A program made the position numbers and the translations under genes. A stretch of DNA of 39,802 nt from Draconibacterium orientale (GTDB lineage: Bacteria > Bacteroidota > Bacteroidia > Bacteroidales > Prolixibacteraceae), in assembly GCA_020726265.1 (NCBI GenBank), contig DYSZ01000016.1, forward strand, positions 1 to 39,802, read 5' to 3'. The notes below the pieces were generated by a model. It was not told the origin of the DNA. It saw only the letters and a program-made list of their open reading frames with translations, and made no database searches. Shown here one piece after another: positions 8,612 to 16,856 of the stretch. Position 1 is the stretch's first letter. Each line of letters begins with the position of its first letter.

Positions 8612-9310
8612 ATGGTTGACATAAACCGGCACAAATTTTTATTGGTTCAAATCCTGAAAGACATCTATTCTGATATTGAATTATCAAACTGGCTTGGGTT
8701 TAAAGGCGGCACTGCATTGCTCTTTTTTTACGAACTTCCCCGTTTTTCTGTCGATCTGGATTTTAACCTGCTTAATCCCGAAAAAGAGGATGCTGTTTAT
8801 TCAAAAGTTCGCAACATCTTGCTCAAATACGGTTCTATTACTGATGAAGCAAAAAAGTTTTTTGGATCGGTAATCGTTCTTGATTATGGATTTGGCGAAC
8901 GCAAACTAAAAGTAGAGATATCGAACCGGATTTTTGACAATCATTATGAAATAAAAAACCTGCTGGGAATTAATATGAAAGTAATGGTTCCGGCGGATAT
9001 GTTTGCCCACAAACTTTGCGCCCTGCTCGACAGGAATGCTGTAACTAACCGCGATATTTTCGATTGCTGGTTTTTTATGCAAAAACAAACTCCGGTTAAC
9101 AAAAACATTATTGAACTTCGGATGGAAATGCCATTTTCCGATTACTTACAAAAATGTATCGATTTGCTTGAATCAATTAGCGACAAGGGGTTACTGCATG
9201 GGATGGGTGAATTAATGGATTCGGAAATGAAAAATTTTGTCAATACAAAACTTCGAACGGAAACAATTAGTTTAATGAGTTTTTATAAGAAATTTCCGAT
9301 ATCTTCTTGA
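8612..9310 (+). CDS. AbiEii-type nucleotidyltransferase toxin
   Basis: The 232-residue product starts with the AbiEii/AbiGii nucleotidyltransferase signature: FKGGTALLFFYELPRFSVDLDF (residues 30-51), holding the GG/T loop and the R-S-D-x-D metal-binding pattern (R44, S46, D48, D50). A second conserved region, ADMFAHKLCALLDRNAVTNRDIFD, follows. Members of this family transfer nucleotides to targets such as tRNA and cause growth arrest or abort phage infection; the target here is not known. It begins 1 bp after the antitoxin. Its stop lies 11 bp from the convergent thiL stop with no terminator between. Confidence 0.87.
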   Translation: MVDINRHKFLLVQILKDIYSDIELSNWLGFKGGTALLFFYELPRFSVDLDFNLLNPEKEDAVYSKVRNILLKYGSITDEAKKFFGSVIVLDYGFGERKLKVEISNRIFDNHYEIKNLLGINMKVMVPADMFAHKLCALLDRNAVTNRDIFDCWFFMQKQTPVNKNIIELRMEMPFSDYLQKCIDLLESISDKGLLHGMGELMDSEMKNFVNTKLRTETISLMSFYKKFPISS

Positions 9311-9321
9311 AAAATAAAAAG

Positions 9322-10362
9322 TCATCCGCCTTTCCCATGATTCCAACCCTGAGCCACCAGCGGAATTTTTGAACCGCCAGTTGTAACCAGATTTGCTCCT
9401 TCGGTAGCTTCAATCATGTGACCAATAATCGTGATATCGGGGTCGTTTTTTATTTTATCGTAATCGGTTTGAGCAATCGTAAAAAGCAGTTCGTAATCTT
9501 CGCCACCGTTTAACGCAGCAACAAGCGGGTTCATATTCAGTTCCTCCGCCATTTGTTTGGTCTGTAAATCGAGCGGGACTTTCTCTTCGAACAGGTTACA
9601 ACCCACCCCTGAGTTTTTACATAAATGCAGAATTTCGGATGAAAGACCGTCGGAAATATCAATCATCGAAGTAGGTTTTACACCCATTTTCCCGAAGGCG
9701 GCAACCATGTCAACACGCGCTTCTGGTTTGAGTTGGCGTTGCAAAATATAGTCGTAGCCCGAGAGTTTCAGTTGTAAATTTGGGTTTACTTTAAAAACTT
9801 CGTTTTCGCGTTCTAACAGTTGAAGCCCCATATAAGCTCCGCCCAAATCGCCTGAAACACAAAGCAAATCATTGGGTTTGGCGCCAGAACGGTACACCTC
9901 GCTCCTTTTTTCAACTTCTCCCAAAACTGTAACGCAAATGGTAAGCCCTGTGAGCGAACTTGTTGTGTCGCCACCAACCAAATCAACACCATAATTTTCG
10001 CAAGCCAAGTGAATTCCTCTATAAATCTCTTCTATTGCCTCGACTGAAAATTTCGAAGAAACTGCGATTGAAGCAGTGATTTGGGTAGGTACTGCGTTCA
10101 TGGCGCAGATATCAGAAACATTCACAGCTACAGCCTTGTAACCCAAGTGTTTCAAAGGAACATACATCAGGTTGAAATGAATTCCCTCGGTAAGCAGGTC
10201 GGTTGAAACAACCACCTGCTTATTGCCAAATTCAAGCACAGCAGCATCGTCGCCAACTCCTTTTTTTGTACTGTTGTTTTTTATTTTTATATCCTTTGTT
10301 AGCCGTTCAATCAGGCCAAATTCGCCCAATTCCGAAATACTTGTTTGTTTTTCTTTATGCAT
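9322..10362 (-). CDS. thiL: Thiamine-monophosphate kinase ThiL
   Basis: ThiL phosphorylates thiamine monophosphate to the active diphosphate with ATP. The 346-residue product has the family motifs in order: GVGDDAAVLE near 36, STDLLTEGIHF, NVSDICAMNA, GGDTTSS, MIDISDGLSSE, GGEDYELLFT and the C-terminal IIGHMIEATEG. These form the AIRS-type ATP-binding site with bound magnesium. The gene is complete. Its last about 134 bp are duplicated at 7821-7956, on the far side of the abiE-like pair. It is divergent from sufB. Confidence 0.96.
   Translation of the reverse strand: MHKEKQTSISELGEFGLIERLTKDIKIKNNSTKKGVGDDAAVLEFGNKQVVVSTDLLTEGIHFNLMYVPLKHLGYKAVAVNVSDICAMNAVPTQITASIAVSSKFSVEAIEEIYRGIHLACENYGVDLVGGDTTSSLTGLTICVTVLGEVEKRSEVYRSGAKPNDLLCVSGDLGGAYMGLQLLERENEVFKVNPNLQLKLSGYDYILQRQLKPEARVDMVAAFGKMGVKPTSMIDISDGLSSEILHLCKNSGVGCNLFEEKVPLDLQTKQMAEELNMNPLVAALNGGEDYELLFTIAQTDYDKIKNDPDITIIGHMIEATEGANLVTTGGSKIPLVAQGWNHGKGG
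9330..9463 (-). repeat. Proximal copy of the thiL 3'-end direct repeat
   Basis: This stretch of the intact thiL matches 7824-7956 at about nine in ten positions in the same orientation. Three blocks of 23-30 bp are identical, the longest (30 bp) being 9415-9444 here. Similarity stops at the thiL stop codon on one side and at codon TAC/GAT on the other. The two copies bracket the abiEi-abiEii pair as direct repeats about 1.5 kb apart. Confidence 0.88.
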
Positions 10363-10426
10363 TGTTAATTTCAGACAAAATAGTATTAAATGAAATTCTT
10401 ACGCGGCAAAATTACCTTTTGTTTTA

Positions 10427-10434
10427 TATCTTTG
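10427..10434 (+). promoter_or_regulatory. -7 element of the sufBCDS operon
   Basis: TATCTTTG fits TAnnTTTG perfectly and lies 58 bp before the sufB ATG. No good -33 box is seen at 19-20 bp. The thiL/sufB divergent gap holds no other gene. Confidence 0.5.
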
Positions 10435-10492
10435 CAATTTATTTTAAACAGGATGTTTTTACTGTTGTTATTGTAGAAGAAAACAAGCAAAG

Positions 10493-11938
10493 ATGGCAGA
10501 ACAGGATAAAATATTACACGATTTAACTCAAAGCGACTATAAATACGGTTTTATTACTGATATTGAAACTGATATCATCGATATCGGGTTGAATGAGGCA
10601 GTTGTAAAAACTATTTGGGAGAAAAAAAATGAGCCGGATTTTATGCTCGATTTCAGGCTTGATGCCTTCAGAAAATGGCAGAAAATGAAGATCCCCGACT
10701 GGGCTTACCTGAAAATTCCGCCCATCGATTTTCAATCTATCAGTTACTACGCCGCCCCCGTTCAAAAACCAAAATATGCAAGTATCGACGAGGTTGACCC
10801 TGAGTTGATTGAGACTTTTAATAAGTTGGGAATTCCGCTCGAAGAACAGAAACACCTGGCTGGCGTTGCTGTTGATGTGGTAATGGACAGTGTTTCGGTA
10901 AAAACCACTTTTAAGGAAGTATTGGCTGAGAAAGGAATCATTTTTTGCTCGTTCAGCGATGCACTTCAGGAACATCCCAATCTTGTAAGAAAATACTTTG
11001 GTCAGGCTGTGCCGGTTGCCGACAACTTTTTTGCAGCGCTTAACTCAGCTGTTTTCAGCGACGGCTCGTTCTGTTACATCCCGAAAGGTGTGCGTTGCCC
11101 CATGGAATTATCGACTTATTTCCGCATCAACGCCGCCAATACGGGTCAGTTTGAAAGAACGCTGATTGTAGCCGACGACGACAGTTACGTGAGTTATCTC
11201 GAAGGTTGTACTGCACCCATGCGCGACGAAAATCAGCTGCATGCCGCGGTTGTAGAAATCATTGCACACGACCGTGCCGAGGTTAAATATTCAACGGTAC
11301 AAAACTGGTATCCCGGAGACAAAAATGGCATTGGCGGAATTTATAATTTTGTTACCAAACGAGGTGTCTGCCGGGGCGTTTCATCAAAAATAAGCTGGAC
11401 ACAAGTTGAAACCGGTTCAGCCATTACCTGGAAATATCCGAGTTGTATCTTATTGGGCGACAATTCGGTGGGTGAATTTAATTCGGTGGCAGTAACCAAT
11501 CATCACCAACAAGCCGATACCGGATCAAAAATGATTCACATCGGGAAAAACACAAAAAGCCGTATTGTTTCGAAAGGTATTTCGGCTGGGAGAAGCGACA
11601 ATTCGTACCGCGGGCTGGTAAAAATAATGCCCGGTGCCACCAACTCACGTAACTTTTCTCAATGCGATTCACTTTTGCTGAACGATACCTGTGGCGCTCA
11701 TACTTTTCCGTACATCGAAGTCGGGAACAAATCGTCGGTGGTTGAACACGAAGCCACAACCTCGAAAATTGGTGAAGACCAGATTTTCTATTGCAACCAG
11801 CGCGGTATTGATACCGAAACCGCTGTAGGCATTATCATTAATGGTTATGCCCGCGAAGTACTGAACAAACTTCCGATGGAATTTGCCGTTGAAGCGCAAA
11901 AACTTTTGCAAATCAGTCTGGAAGGAAGCGTGGGATAG
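10493..11938 (+). CDS. sufB: Fe-S cluster assembly scaffold subunit SufB
   Basis: SufB is the scaffold on which the SufBC2D complex builds iron-sulfur clusters. The 481-residue product has the family N-terminal region ([14 protein letters not shown]), a central right-handed beta-helix core and the C-terminal [14 protein letters not shown] segment carrying the conserved cysteine implicated in cluster assembly. [21 protein letters not shown] follows. Length is typical. It leads sufB-sufC-sufD-sufS; the 212-bp gap before sufC, filled by GC-rich repeats, is unusual in this otherwise tight operon. Confidence 0.97.
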   Translation: MAEQDKILHDLTQSDYKYGFITDIETDIIDIGLNEAVVKTIWEKKNEPDFMLDFRLDAFRKWQKMKIPDWAYLKIPPIDFQSISYYAAPVQKPKYASIDEVDPELIETFNKLGIPLEEQKHLAGVAVDVVMDSVSVKTTFKEVLAEKGIIFCSFSDALQEHPNLVRKYFGQAVPVADNFFAALNSAVFSDGSFCYIPKGVRCPMELSTYFRINAANTGQFERTLIVADDDSYVSYLEGCTAPMRDENQLHAAVVEIIAHDRAEVKYSTVQNWYPGDKNGIGGIYNFVTKRGVCRGVSSKISWTQVETGSAITWKYPSCILLGDNSVGEFNSVAVTNHHQQADTGSKMIHIGKNTKSRIVSKGISAGRSDNSYRGLVKIMPGATNSRNFSQCDSLLLNDTCGAHTFPYIEVGNKSSVVEHEATTSKIGEDQIFYCNQRGIDTETAVGIIINGYAREVLNKLPMEFAVEAQKLLQISLEGSVG

Positions 11939-11941
11939 TAG

Positions 11942-12007
11942 CCCCTCCCGACCTCCCCAAAAGGAGGGGAAGGAAGAAGAACCCCGTTTAATTCCCCCAA
12001 GGGGGAA
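11942..12007. repeat. GC-rich hairpin repeats downstream of sufB
   Basis: Two palindromes sit side by side. CCCCTCC (11942-11948) pairs with GGAGGGG (11963-11969), with an inner CCTCC/GGAGG alternative. A separate perfect hairpin at 11992-12007 has TTCCCCC against GGGGGAA with an AA loop. The composition contrasts sharply with the AT-rich surroundings and resembles intergenic interspersed repeats of Bacteroidota genomes. Neither is followed by a T tract, so neither looks like a simple terminator. Confidence 0.8.
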
Positions 12008-12116
12008 AACAAGAAAGAGAGAGTAAAACATGACATATAAAGTAGAATATTAACAATTTATGGCTTTCATGATAATCTGCTACTATAAAATGATTCTTCA
12101 GGAAGCTTTTTAAACC

Positions 12117-12143
12117 CTCCCCCTCCGGGGGAGTTGGAGGGGG
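12117..12143. repeat. GC-rich alternative hairpin just before the sufC start
   Basis: CCCCCTCC (12119-12126) can pair with GGAGGGGG (12136-12143). CTCCCCC (12117-12123) can instead pair with GGGGGAG (12127-12133) in a tight 3-nt-loop hairpin. The two folds exclude each other. The longer one ends 7 nt before the sufC ATG and would cover the initiation region. It shares its sequence type with the element at 11942-12007. Confidence 0.75.
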
Positions 12144-12150
12144 CTTATCT

Positions 12151-12903
12151 ATGCTTACAATTAAAAACTTATACGTCTCTGTTGAGGGACAGGAAATTCT
12201 GAAAGGAATAAATCTTGAGATAAAACCTGGAGAGATTCACGCCATAATGGGGCCGAATGGTTCAGGAAAAAGTACGTTAGCCAATGTTTTGGCTGGCCGT
12301 CATGAATATGAAGTTACCGCCGGCGAAATTACTTACAACGGTGAAGACCTTTTTGAAAAATCGCCTGAAGACCGCGCCCGTGAAGGAATATTTCTGAGTT
12401 TTCAATACCCGGTTGAAATTCCGGGTGTACCAATGGTTAACTTTTTGAAAACTGCTGTTAACGAACATCGCAAACACCGTGGAGAAAAAGAACTTACTGC
12501 TGGTGAGTTTTTGAAGCTGATGCGCGAAAAAATGGACATGGTCGATTTGCACCCGCAACTGACCAACCGCTCTGTAAACGAAGGTTTCTCGGGAGGAGAA
12601 AAGAAAAAGAACGAAATTTTCCAGATGGCACTCCTCGAACCTAAACTGGCGATTCTTGACGAAACGGATTCGGGACTCGATATTGATGCGCTGAAAACCG
12701 TAGCCCACGGTGTAAATGCATTGAAATCACCTGAAACTTCGACCATTGTGGTTACACATTACCAAAGATTACTTGATTATATTGTCCCCGATTACGTGCA
12801 TATTTTGTACAACGGCAAGATTGTAAAAACCGCCGGAAAAGAGCTTGCATTTGAGCTGGAAGAAAAAGGGTACGACTGGATTAAAAAGGAGAATGAAAAA
12901 TGA
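12151..12903 (+). CDS. sufC: Fe-S cluster assembly ATPase SufC
   Basis: SufC is the cytosolic ABC-type ATPase of the SufBC2D complex. The 250-residue product has Walker A GPNGSGKST (about 35-43), the Q-loop LSFQYPVEIPGVPM, the ABC signature FSGGEKKKNEI, Walker B LAILDETDSGLD and the switch histidine in VVTHYQRLL, all as in characterised SufC. It overlaps sufD by 4 bp (ATGA). Its start lies just after GC-rich hairpins, which may tune its translation. Confidence 0.97.
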   Translation: MLTIKNLYVSVEGQEILKGINLEIKPGEIHAIMGPNGSGKSTLANVLAGRHEYEVTAGEITYNGEDLFEKSPEDRAREGIFLSFQYPVEIPGVPMVNFLKTAVNEHRKHRGEKELTAGEFLKLMREKMDMVDLHPQLTNRSVNEGFSGGEKKKNEIFQMALLEPKLAILDETDSGLDIDALKTVAHGVNALKSPETSTIVVTHYQRLLDYIVPDYVHILYNGKIVKTAGKELAFELEEKGYDWIKKENEK

Positions 12904-14270
12904 GCGTTTTAACAGAGAAAACAGATGTTTCGCTGAAATATACGGCCCATTTTAACGAGGCCAGGGAAAAGTTATTTGCCAATTCTTCCGAAATCCTGAA
13001 TTCAAAAAGAAATAAAGCTTTTCAGAATTTTGTGTTGCAGGGAATTCCTACACGCAAAAACGAAAACTACAAATACACCAATCTTCATTCTGCATTTGCG
13101 AATGAATATACTTTCGTGCATGAAAAGCAGAAAACCGAAGCCGACATTGCTGAGATTTTCCGCTGTAATGTTCCCGATTTAAACACACAACTCACGCTGC
13201 TGTATAACGGCTGGTTTTACGATAAAAACAACTTAGCTGGCAAATTACCTGAAGGTGTTATACTCGAAAGCCTCGAAAAAGCAACATCGAAATACGCCGA
13301 TATTATTGACCAACATTATGCTGCATTAGCGGATACCTCGGCTGATGCGATGGTTGCGCTTAATACAGCGTATGCAAAAGATGGCTATTTTCTTTACATT
13401 CCAAAAAATGTGGCGATTGAAAAACCCATACAGATTGTCAATCTGCTGAAAAGTGACACCGATACTTTTTCAACACAACGTAATCTTGTAATTGTTGAGG
13501 AAGGGGCAGAAGTTCAACTCATTTTATGCGACCATACGTTAGATTCGAACCGGTACATCAATAATCTTGTTACTGAAGTTTTTGTTGGAGAGAATGCAAA
13601 ACTTGATTATTATACGATACAAAATCAGCACAATAAGGCGGTGAGTGTTAATTCGGTCTTTGTCAGACAACAGGCAAATTCAACTTTTATTTCTCACACT
13701 GTTTCGTTGCATGGCGGGTTAATCAGAAACAACCTGAAAGTGACCATAGATGGTGAAAATGCACAGGCCAATTTGTTTGGAATGGCTTTTCTCGACCGTA
13801 AACAGCACATCGATAATTTTACGAAGGTTGAACATGCAAAACCGCATTGCCAAAGCAACCAGGTTTATAAGTATGTTTTAGATAATCAATCGACGGGAGC
13901 CTTTTCAGGGCAAATTCACGTGGCCCGCGATGCGCAAAAAACAAATGCTTTCCAGCGGAACAACAACCTGCTGTTAACCGATTCGGCCACCATGCAAACC
14001 AAACCGCAACTCATTATCGATGCCGATGATGTGAAATGCAGCCACGGCGCAACGGTTGGACAGATAGATGAACAGGCACTGTTTTATCTTCGGGCAAGGG
14101 GAATTCCCGAGGACAAAGCCCGTTTAATGATGATGAATGCCTTTGCACACGAAGTGGTTCAGGAAATAAAAGTGGAAGCGCTGCGCGAAAGAATCGATGA
14201 ACTGATTGAAAAAAGATTGAATGGCGAAGTGGCCCGTTGCCACGAATGCGAATACAATTGTGAATGTTAA
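12900..14270 (+). CDS. sufD: Fe-S cluster assembly protein SufD
   Basis: SufD pairs with SufB in the SufBC2D scaffold and is needed for iron entry. The 456-residue product has the family N-terminal helix region (QGIPTRKNENYKYTNLH), the beta-helix core, and the CSHGATVGQIDEQALFYLRARG segment with the conserved cysteine/histidine pair. It ends in a cysteine-rich tail (RCHECEYNCEC) with four cysteines in nine residues, which could bind metal. I cannot tell how common that tail is. It overlaps sufC by 4 bp and is followed within 3 bp by sufS. Confidence 0.95.
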   Translation: MSVLTEKTDVSLKYTAHFNEAREKLFANSSEILNSKRNKAFQNFVLQGIPTRKNENYKYTNLHSAFANEYTFVHEKQKTEADIAEIFRCNVPDLNTQLTLLYNGWFYDKNNLAGKLPEGVILESLEKATSKYADIIDQHYAALADTSADAMVALNTAYAKDGYFLYIPKNVAIEKPIQIVNLLKSDTDTFSTQRNLVIVEEGAEVQLILCDHTLDSNRYINNLVTEVFVGENAKLDYYTIQNQHNKAVSVNSVFVRQQANSTFISHTVSLHGGLIRNNLKVTIDGENAQANLFGMAFLDRKQHIDNFTKVEHAKPHCQSNQVYKYVLDNQSTGAFSGQIHVARDAQKTNAFQRNNNLLLTDSATMQTKPQLIIDADDVKCSHGATVGQIDEQALFYLRARGIPEDKARLMMMNAFAHEVVQEIKVEALRERIDELIEKRLNGEVARCHECEYNCEC

Positions 14271-14273
14271 TTG

Positions 14274-15491
14274 ATGAGCTACGATATAACCAAAATCAGA
14301 AACAACTTCCCCGTTCTTCATCGCAAGGTTTACGATAAACCATTGATTTATTTCGATAGTGCAGCGTCATCACAAAAACCAGTTCAGGTTTTAATGGCCG
14401 AAGAAAAACTGCACAATGACTATTACGGAAATATCCACCGTGGTGCCCATTTTATGGCCGACAAAGCCACCGAAGATTTTGAAAATATACGGGTACAGGT
14501 TCGCAATTTTATTAATGCCACACACCGCGAAGAAATTATATTTACAAAAGGAGCCACTGAAAGCATCAATCTCGTGGCTTTTTCGTTTTGCGAAGCATTT
14601 CTGAATGAAGGAGATGAAATCATCGTTTCGGAAATGGAACACCACGCCAACATTGTTCCCTGGCAAATGGCAGCAATTCGTAAAAAAGCCAGAATTGTAA
14701 AACTTCCGTTTAACGATTCAGGCATTCTCGAAATTGAAAAACTGCCTCATCTCATCACCCCAAAAACAAAGCTCATTGCTGTTGCCCATGTTTCCAACGT
14801 TTTGGGAACCATAAACCCAGTAAACGAAATCATCAGCATCGCCCATCAGAAAAACGTACCCGTTCTGGTTGACGGGGCACAGGCTGTTCCACATCTGAAA
14901 GTAAATATACAGGAAATGGATGCCGATTTTTATGTTTTTTCGGCGCACAAAATGTATGGCCCCAACGGAGTAGGCGTTCTTTATGGCAAAAAAAGCTGGC
15001 TCGAACAAATGCCACCATATCAGGGGGGTGGCGAAATGATTTCAGAGGTTTCGTTTGAAGGGACCACTTTTAATGAACTGCCCTATAAATTTGAAACCGG
15101 AACTCCAAACATTACCGGAGTAATAGCTTTTGGAGCTGCCATCAGTTTTCTGAACGAAACAGGGCTGACTGAAATTGCCGGCTGGGAACACAGTTTGCTC
15201 GAATATGCCACTGAAAAACTTAAAACAATTTCCAGCTTACGGATTTACGGTGAAGCCGCTGAAAAATCGGGAGTGATTTCATTTAATATCGAAGGAATTC
15301 ATCCGTATGATTTGGGAATGTTGTTGGACAAAATGGGTATCGCTGCGCGCACCGGACACCTTTGCGCCGATACGGTAATGGCTCATTTTGGTATTGATGG
15401 GTGCGTGCGTATTTCGTTTGGCATGTACAACACAATGGAAGAAATTGATATTTTTATTGCGGCACTGCATAAAATAATATTGATGTTTTAA
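14274..15491 (+). CDS. sufS: Cysteine desulfurase SufS
   Basis: SufS removes sulfur from cysteine with PLP and passes it to SufE. K226 in FSAHKMYGPNG is the PLP lysine and C364 in RTGHLCADTVM the persulfide cysteine, at the same numbers as in E. coli SufS. The histidine (SEMEHHANIVPW) and aspartate (VDGAQA) of the PLP site are present. I use the ATG at 14274; the TTG one codon upstream is also open. The 405-residue length is normal. It is last of sufBCDS. Confidence 0.96.
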   Translation: MSYDITKIRNNFPVLHRKVYDKPLIYFDSAASSQKPVQVLMAEEKLHNDYYGNIHRGAHFMADKATEDFENIRVQVRNFINATHREEIIFTKGATESINLVAFSFCEAFLNEGDEIIVSEMEHHANIVPWQMAAIRKKARIVKLPFNDSGILEIEKLPHLITPKTKLIAVAHVSNVLGTINPVNEIISIAHQKNVPVLVDGAQAVPHLKVNIQEMDADFYVFSAHKMYGPNGVGVLYGKKSWLEQMPPYQGGGEMISEVSFEGTTFNELPYKFETGTPNITGVIAFGAAISFLNETGLTEIAGWEHSLLEYATEKLKTISSLRIYGEAAEKSGVISFNIEGIHPYDLGMLLDKMGIAARTGHLCADTVMAHFGIDGCVRISFGMYNTMEEIDIFIAALHKIILMF

Positions 15492-15501
15492 ATATTCAAC
15501 C

Positions 15502-15969
15502 ATGGCAACCCGGAAATTAATCATCGGCAGAAAAGACTTTGCTGATTTCGAAAAACTCGATTTGTTCGGGATTGATGTAAAAATCGACTCGGGGGCATAC
15601 ACTTCAAGTTTTCATTGCCACAAAATCGAACAGGTTATCATCGATGGAAAGGATTACATCAAATGCAATTTTCTTGATCCCTGCCATCCACAATACCACG
15701 AAAAGGAATTCATATTTGATGATTTTAAACTACGAAAAATAAAAAGCTCCAACGGATTTGTTGAAAAACGCGTTTTGATTTCGACCGAAATCACCATTTT
15801 CAAAAACAATTATCCCATCGAACTCTCGCTCACCGAAAGAATGGAAATGAAGCACCCTGTTTTGTTGGGAAGAAAATTTCTTTCGAAAAGATTTTTAATC
15901 GACACATCAAGAAAAAACCTTTCTTTGAAAAAAAGAATCATTCAAATCAGGAAGCTGAAAAAAAAATGA
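15502..15969 (+). CDS. RimB-like retropepsin-type peptidase ("ATP-dependent zinc protease" family)
   Basis: The 155-residue product matches the Zn_protease/RimB family: KIDSGAYTSSFHCHKIE near the N-terminus (D29-S30-G31-A32 as the aspartic-peptidase-like DSGA motif) and SLTERMEMKHPVLLGRKFLS followed by FLIDTS near the C-terminus. Family members linked to rimK are proposed to trim glutamate tails added by RimK. The tail is strongly basic. It overlaps rimK by 4 bp (ATGA), which argues for joint function. It starts 10 bp after sufS, so it may be co-transcribed with suf genes. Family is clear; substrate is inferred. Confidence 0.85.
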   Translation: MATRKLIIGRKDFADFEKLDLFGIDVKIDSGAYTSSFHCHKIEQVIIDGKDYIKCNFLDPCHPQYHEKEFIFDDFKLRKIKSSNGFVEKRVLISTEITIFKNNYPIELSLTERMEMKHPVLLGRKFLSKRFLIDTSRKNLSLKKRIIQIRKLKKK

Positions 15970-16850
15970 AAATCGTTGTACTTTCAAGGAATGCCGATTC
16001 GTATTCAACCAGCCGGATTATCAAAGAAGGGTTAATCCGCAACCACGAAATTATACAGGTTGACCATTCGAAATGCGACCTGATAATCGAGAAAAAAAAT
16101 CCTACTATCATTTACAAAGGCAAAATTCTTCATAACACCGATGCAGTAATCCCGCGTATCGGGGCCTCGCTCACATTTTACGGAACCGCCGTAATCAGGC
16201 AGTTTGAACTGATGAAGGTTTTTACTACCGTGCAATCGCAGGCTTTGCTACATTCGCGCGACAAATTGTACAGTTTCCAGCTGCTGTCGAAAGCAGGGCT
16301 GGGTTTACCCAAAACCGTGTTTACCAACTATTCAAAAAATGTAAACGACATTATCAGTGGAGCTGGAGGAGCCCCGGTTATCATCAAATTATTAGAAGGA
16401 ACACAAGGGCTTGGCGTTGTGCTTGCCGAAACTGAAAATGCTGCCGAATCGGTGATTCAGGCTTTTAACGGAATGAAAATCAGGGTTATTGTACAGGAAT
16501 ACATTAAAGAAGTGCAAGGTTCCGATGTAAGGGCTTTTGTTGTCGATGGCGAAGTGGTGGGCGCCATTAAAAGGCAGGCAAAAAATGGAGAATTCCGTTC
16601 CAACCTGCACCGCGGAGGAACTGCAAGGGTAATTCAGTTAACAGATGAGGAAGAGAAAGCCGCGATAAAAGCAGCGCGAACTTTAGGGCTCGGCATTTGT
16701 GGTGTCGATTTATTGCAATCGAATCACGGGCCACTTATTCTTGAGGTCAATTCATCGCCCGGTCTCGAAGGAATTGAAAAAGCTACCGGAACCAACATTG
16801 CCGAAAAAATTATCCAATATGTCGAAAAACACGGACAGCCTTCTGTATAG
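15966..16850 (+). CDS. rimK: RimK-type ATP-grasp ligase (amino-acid tail ligase)
   Basis: RimK adds glutamate residues to the C-terminus of ribosomal protein S6 in E. coli; relatives make other alpha-linked tails. The 294-residue product shows the ATP-grasp order: IPRIGAS (about 62-68), KLLEGTQGLGV (nucleotide lid), VQEYIKE, SDVRAFVVDGEVVGAIKR and LEVNSSPGLEGIE with the metal-binding E and N. This is the middle gene of a three-gene cassette with a RimB-like peptidase before it and an aspartoacylase-type hydrolase 6 bp after it. Confidence 0.9.
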   Translation: MKIVVLSRNADSYSTSRIIKEGLIRNHEIIQVDHSKCDLIIEKKNPTIIYKGKILHNTDAVIPRIGASLTFYGTAVIRQFELMKVFTTVQSQALLHSRDKLYSFQLLSKAGLGLPKTVFTNYSKNVNDIISGAGGAPVIIKLLEGTQGLGVVLAETENAAESVIQAFNGMKIRVIVQEYIKEVQGSDVRAFVVDGEVVGAIKRQAKNGEFRSNLHRGGTARVIQLTDEEEKAAIKAARTLGLGICGVDLLQSNHGPLILEVNSSPGLEGIEKATGTNIAEKIIQYVEKHGQPSV

Positions 16851-16856
16851 ATTTCA

